Source of the DNA: JAGOJE01 sp964553715
GTDB lineage: Bacteria > Pseudomonadota > Alphaproteobacteria > Rickettsiales > Rickettsiaceae
Assembly (NCBI GenBank): GCA_964553715.1
Contig: CAZKKY010000039.1
Location: 1-6,949 of the forward strand
Direction of reading: 5' to 3'
DNA: 6,949 bases
The notes beneath the pieces were generated by a model. The model searched no databases. It was not told the DNA's origin and saw only the letters and a list, made by a program, of their open reading frames with translations. The position numbers and the translations under genes were made by a program. Below, one piece after another: positions 6,762 through 6,949 of this stretch (its first letter is position 1; every line of letters begins with the position of its first letter).

Positions 6762-6949
6762 TTAAGAGCTTAGTACAGCATAAACTCTTCCTGGAAGTGA
6801 ACCTATACAGCGATGATATTGTTTTACATCAGAACTTAAAACAATATCACCATTTACGAAACCAGCTTCCTGAAGCAGACAAACTAACCTCTTAGCCGTA
6901 ACATCCGTATTTGACTGATGCTTCTTTACTAGATCAGCACTGATTAATT
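6762..6949 (-). CDS. C-terminal part of an unrecognised protein, runs off the window
   Basis: On the minus strand a frame is open from the window edge to a TAA at 6762-6764, giving 61 residues with no ATG, GTG or TTG codon in frame, so the start lies outside. The visible part begins LISADLVKKHQ and ends GRVYAVLSS. A helix, a short turn (QSNTD) and a second helix (VTAKRLVCLLQEAGFV) followed by a likely beta hairpin resemble a winged helix-turn-helix in outline. I do not recognise the family, and this is only a shape argument. It converges on secF across 68 bases. A perfect inverted repeat (6814-6849) lies inside the frame. It could be a real gene end or the remnant of a decayed one. Confidence 0.5.
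   Translation of the reverse strand, partial: LISADLVKKHQSNTDVTAKRLVCLLQEAGFVNGDIVLSSDVKQYHRCIGSLPGRVYAVLSS
6814..6849. repeat. Perfect 13-base inverted repeat with 10-base loop
   Basis: TGATATTGTTTTA (6814-6826) and its exact reverse complement (6837-6849) flank a 10-base loop. It lies inside the partial leftward reading frame. No T-tract follows on either strand, so it is not a standard intrinsic terminator. The arms are in the same codon register on both strands, so each strand encodes DIVL followed four residues later by KQYH. Short CTTCCTG-type partial palindromes at 6787-6797 and 6866-6875 flank it on both sides. Confidence 0.7.

Noticed and set aside
6734..6764. Terminator after secF: GTTA / TAAC followed by a T-rich run
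   Set aside because: The stem is only four mostly A-T pairs with an eight-base loop, too weak to call.
6749..6895. Plus-strand open frame through the 6814-6849 hairpin
   Set aside because: No ATG; the only in-frame alternative start is a GTG without a ribosome binding site, and its resemblance to the minus-strand peptide is explained by the palindrome.

Overview
This window is about one-third GC by eye. It looks like ordinary chromosome of an alphaproteobacterium with a reduced, AT-rich genome, most likely a Rickettsiales-type or similar intracellular lineage. That placement is inference, resting on four things: AT richness, a class I (archaeal-type) lysyl-tRNA synthetase, a ProP/MHS-like major facilitator transporter, and the ubiquinone enzyme Coq7 with tightly packed or overlapping genes. 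No mobile element, CRISPR array, rRNA or tRNA was found.

Layout, left to right. A leftward MFS transporter gene (93-1316) is divergent from the rightward pair ruvA-ruvB (1389-2965), which share an ATGA start/stop overlap. The 72-base gap between them carries two candidate promoters whose -10 boxes occupy the same bases on opposite strands. After ruvB comes a 114-base gap holding an imperfect palindrome (2999-3076). Next are two leftward genes, dsbB (upstream) and coq7 (downstream), overlapping by 14 bases. Divergent from dsbB, a rightward pair lysS-secF (4208-6693) again has an ATGA overlap. A good promoter candidate for lysS starts inside the first codons of dsbB. The right end holds the C-terminal 61 residues of an unrecognised leftward gene that leaves the window. 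Its coding sequence contains a perfect 13-base inverted repeat.

How the genes work together. RuvA and RuvB form the Holliday-junction branch-migration motor; ruvC is not in the window. DsbB reoxidises the periplasmic thiol oxidase DsbA and passes electrons to ubiquinone, while Coq7 performs a late hydroxylation in ubiquinone synthesis, so this pair is plausibly linked by the quinone pool. LysS charges tRNA-Lys, and SecF is a membrane subunit of the SecDF export-assisting complex; their coupling looks like compaction, not a shared pathway. The MFS protein probably imports a small host-derived solute.

I see no convincing new multi-gene system. The items most worth a second look are the two palindromic structures (2999-3076 and 6814-6849), the shared -10 region at 1348-1357, and the unidentified right-edge gene.
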